DNA of 64,000 nucleotides, taken from the NCBI RefSeq assembly GCF_021134715.1, contig NC_060017.1, forward strand, positions 8,122,001-8,186,000. Direction: 5' to 3'. How positions within the stretch are numbered: position 1 is the stretch's first letter; each line of letters starts with the position of its first letter. Position numbers and translations under genes: made by a program. The notes under the pieces were generated by a model. That model worked only from the letters and a program-made list of their open reading frames with translations, made no database searches and was not told the DNA's origin. Source of the DNA: Daphnia pulex (Eukaryota > Arthropoda > Branchiopoda > Diplostraca > Daphniidae). This document shows, piece by piece, positions 62,884-64,000 of this stretch.

Positions 62884-63257
62884 ATATCTTCAGAAAACCA
62901 AATTCATTACCTTAAGAAAACCGAAATTATTTATGTTCAGCGCTACTTATACGTCAAGTGCTTCAGCAAGTGCTGTGTTGCAATTTCTGCAAATTAAAAT
63001 TTTTATTTTTGAGAAGTGACATTAAAGTCGTATTTATTTATTACTTTAATTAAATAGTACAAAAGTTAAAATATTAGGAACTAATCAATTAAGAATTAAC
63101 TAGAAATCGAAATTCGAATCAACCTGTTGATTTTTCATTTAATATAATTTGCAACGTTGTTATAAAGCAGACGATAAGTTATCAAGTTTAGTTTAGACTA
63201 AAATTCGTGTGTTCATAAATAAAAAAAAAAATAGAATTCAATGCTTACTTTTGAAAA
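62884..63257. other. Intergenic region upstream of MMAB
   Basis: Very AT-rich spacer carrying the MMAB promoter. I see nothing definable in it. Confidence 0.35.
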
Positions 63258-64000
63258 ATGGCTAGGTTTCTTATAAGTAAACGTTTTACTTTTATTCAAA
63301 AAATACCATTAATGTTTTCTCAACACAATGCTGTTTTCATGGGATCCAACTCATGGTAAAATTTTGAAATGAATAATCAAAAGTAATTTATTTTTAATAA
63401 TTGATTCTTTGAATCAATTTGTCCAGTCTGTATAGTTCCTCATCCAAAGATAAAAGTATACCACCCTCATCAAAAGGATTTCTTAAAATATACACGAAAA
63501 CTGGAGATGGTGGAATGACATCAACATTTACGGGAGAAAGGCGTGCTAAGGATGACAACATATTTCAGGCTCTGGGTGCAGTGGATGAACTTGCTTCCTG
63601 TATAGGGTATAAGATACTGATTGTGATTAACTAACCTAACATACTCTCTAAAATTTATGTTTAAACAATAAGGCTTGCAAGGGAATTTGGTTTGGAAAAT
63701 GGCCACCCATACACTGACCATCTTCAAAGAATCCAGTGTATTTTGCAAGATGTAAATGCCTGTATAGCAACACCATATTCTTCAGCTCGTGAAGCACATT
63801 TGAAGAAAACAGAATTTGACTCTGGGTGTTGGGAATTTATTGCATCCCAACAGTGATCGACATTATTGCTACTGTTAATTCTGTGTAATTTGTAGGGACC
63901 TCAACAGAGGGCCCCGATTTTACCCTCTCTTCCCATTCAATCTATTGTTCCCTACCCTACTCAACCCTAAACCAACTATTGAAATACCAAAATGCTGTAT
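63258..64000 (+). CDS. MMAB: Corrinoid (cob(I)alamin) adenosyltransferase, N-terminal part (partial)
   Basis: Three coding exons are visible: 63258-63355, 63427-63606, 63673-63825. The first gives a basic, hydrophobic mitochondrial presequence ([17 protein letters not shown]). The next two give the PduO-type ATP-binding region [31 protein letters not shown], then [16 protein letters not shown] and [13 protein letters not shown]. The enzyme makes adenosylcobalamin for methylmalonyl-CoA mutase in mitochondria. The third exon ends at GG|GTGTTG, and the remaining C-terminal half lies beyond the window; I could not support any further exon up to the edge. The second exon is open back to a TTG at 63419, but that is intron sequence before the acceptor GTCCAG. 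Confidence 0.9.

Noticed and set aside
63826-64000. Possible fourth MMAB exon after TTTGTAG near 63895
   Set aside because: The translation does not resemble the expected continuation of the adenosyltransferase; the real exon is probably beyond the window.

Overview
The window reads as a gene-dense arthropod genome, most likely a branchiopod crustacean close to Daphnia. This is inferred from the spliced gene structures, typical introns of about 55-80 nt, an arthropod R&R chitin-binding cuticle protein, and orthologues of conserved animal genes. I saw no transposon, CRISPR array, rRNA or tRNA gene. All exon models were built by hand from splice signals, reading phase and remembered protein families; no alignment was run.

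Layout, left to right: ASNSD1 (minus, cut by the left edge); an unidentified spliced minus-strand locus (about 1.0-3.7 kb); histone H3.3 (minus); a MED9 plus NCBP2AS2-like two-cistron unit (plus); GTPBP1 (minus, 14 exons); ariadne-1 (minus, 8 exons); the 19.5 kb IFT dynein-2 heavy chain DYNC2H1 (plus, 68 coding exons traced without a frame break), with a cuticle-protein gene nested antisense in its largest intron; a short-collagen secreted protein (minus); gamma-SNAP (minus); a small secreted protein (minus); the ciliary kinase CDK20 (minus) head-to-head with the TFIIH helicase XPD/ERCC2 (plus); serine palmitoyltransferase 2 (minus) head-to-head with reticulon Rtnl1 (plus, three alternative first exons); an intronless alpha-1,3-fucosyltransferase (minus); the translesion polymerase REV1 (plus); an unidentified 139-aa ORF (minus); and the 5' half of cobalamin adenosyltransferase MMAB (plus, cut by the right edge).

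Most genes are unrelated housekeeping functions: chromatin, Mediator, TFIIH, translesion synthesis, ubiquitination, SNARE recycling, sphingolipid synthesis, ER shaping. DYNC2H1 and CDK20 share a ciliary role. DYNC2H1 is preceded by two consensus-perfect RFX X-boxes 20 bp apart, and an imperfect X-box lies in the 187-bp CDK20/XPD intergenic promoter. Other structural oddities are the MED9/NCBP2AS2 cistrons separated by 2 nt, four inferred GC-AG introns, a 41-nt intron, an 18-nt microexon, and a first coding exon holding only 5 coding bases.
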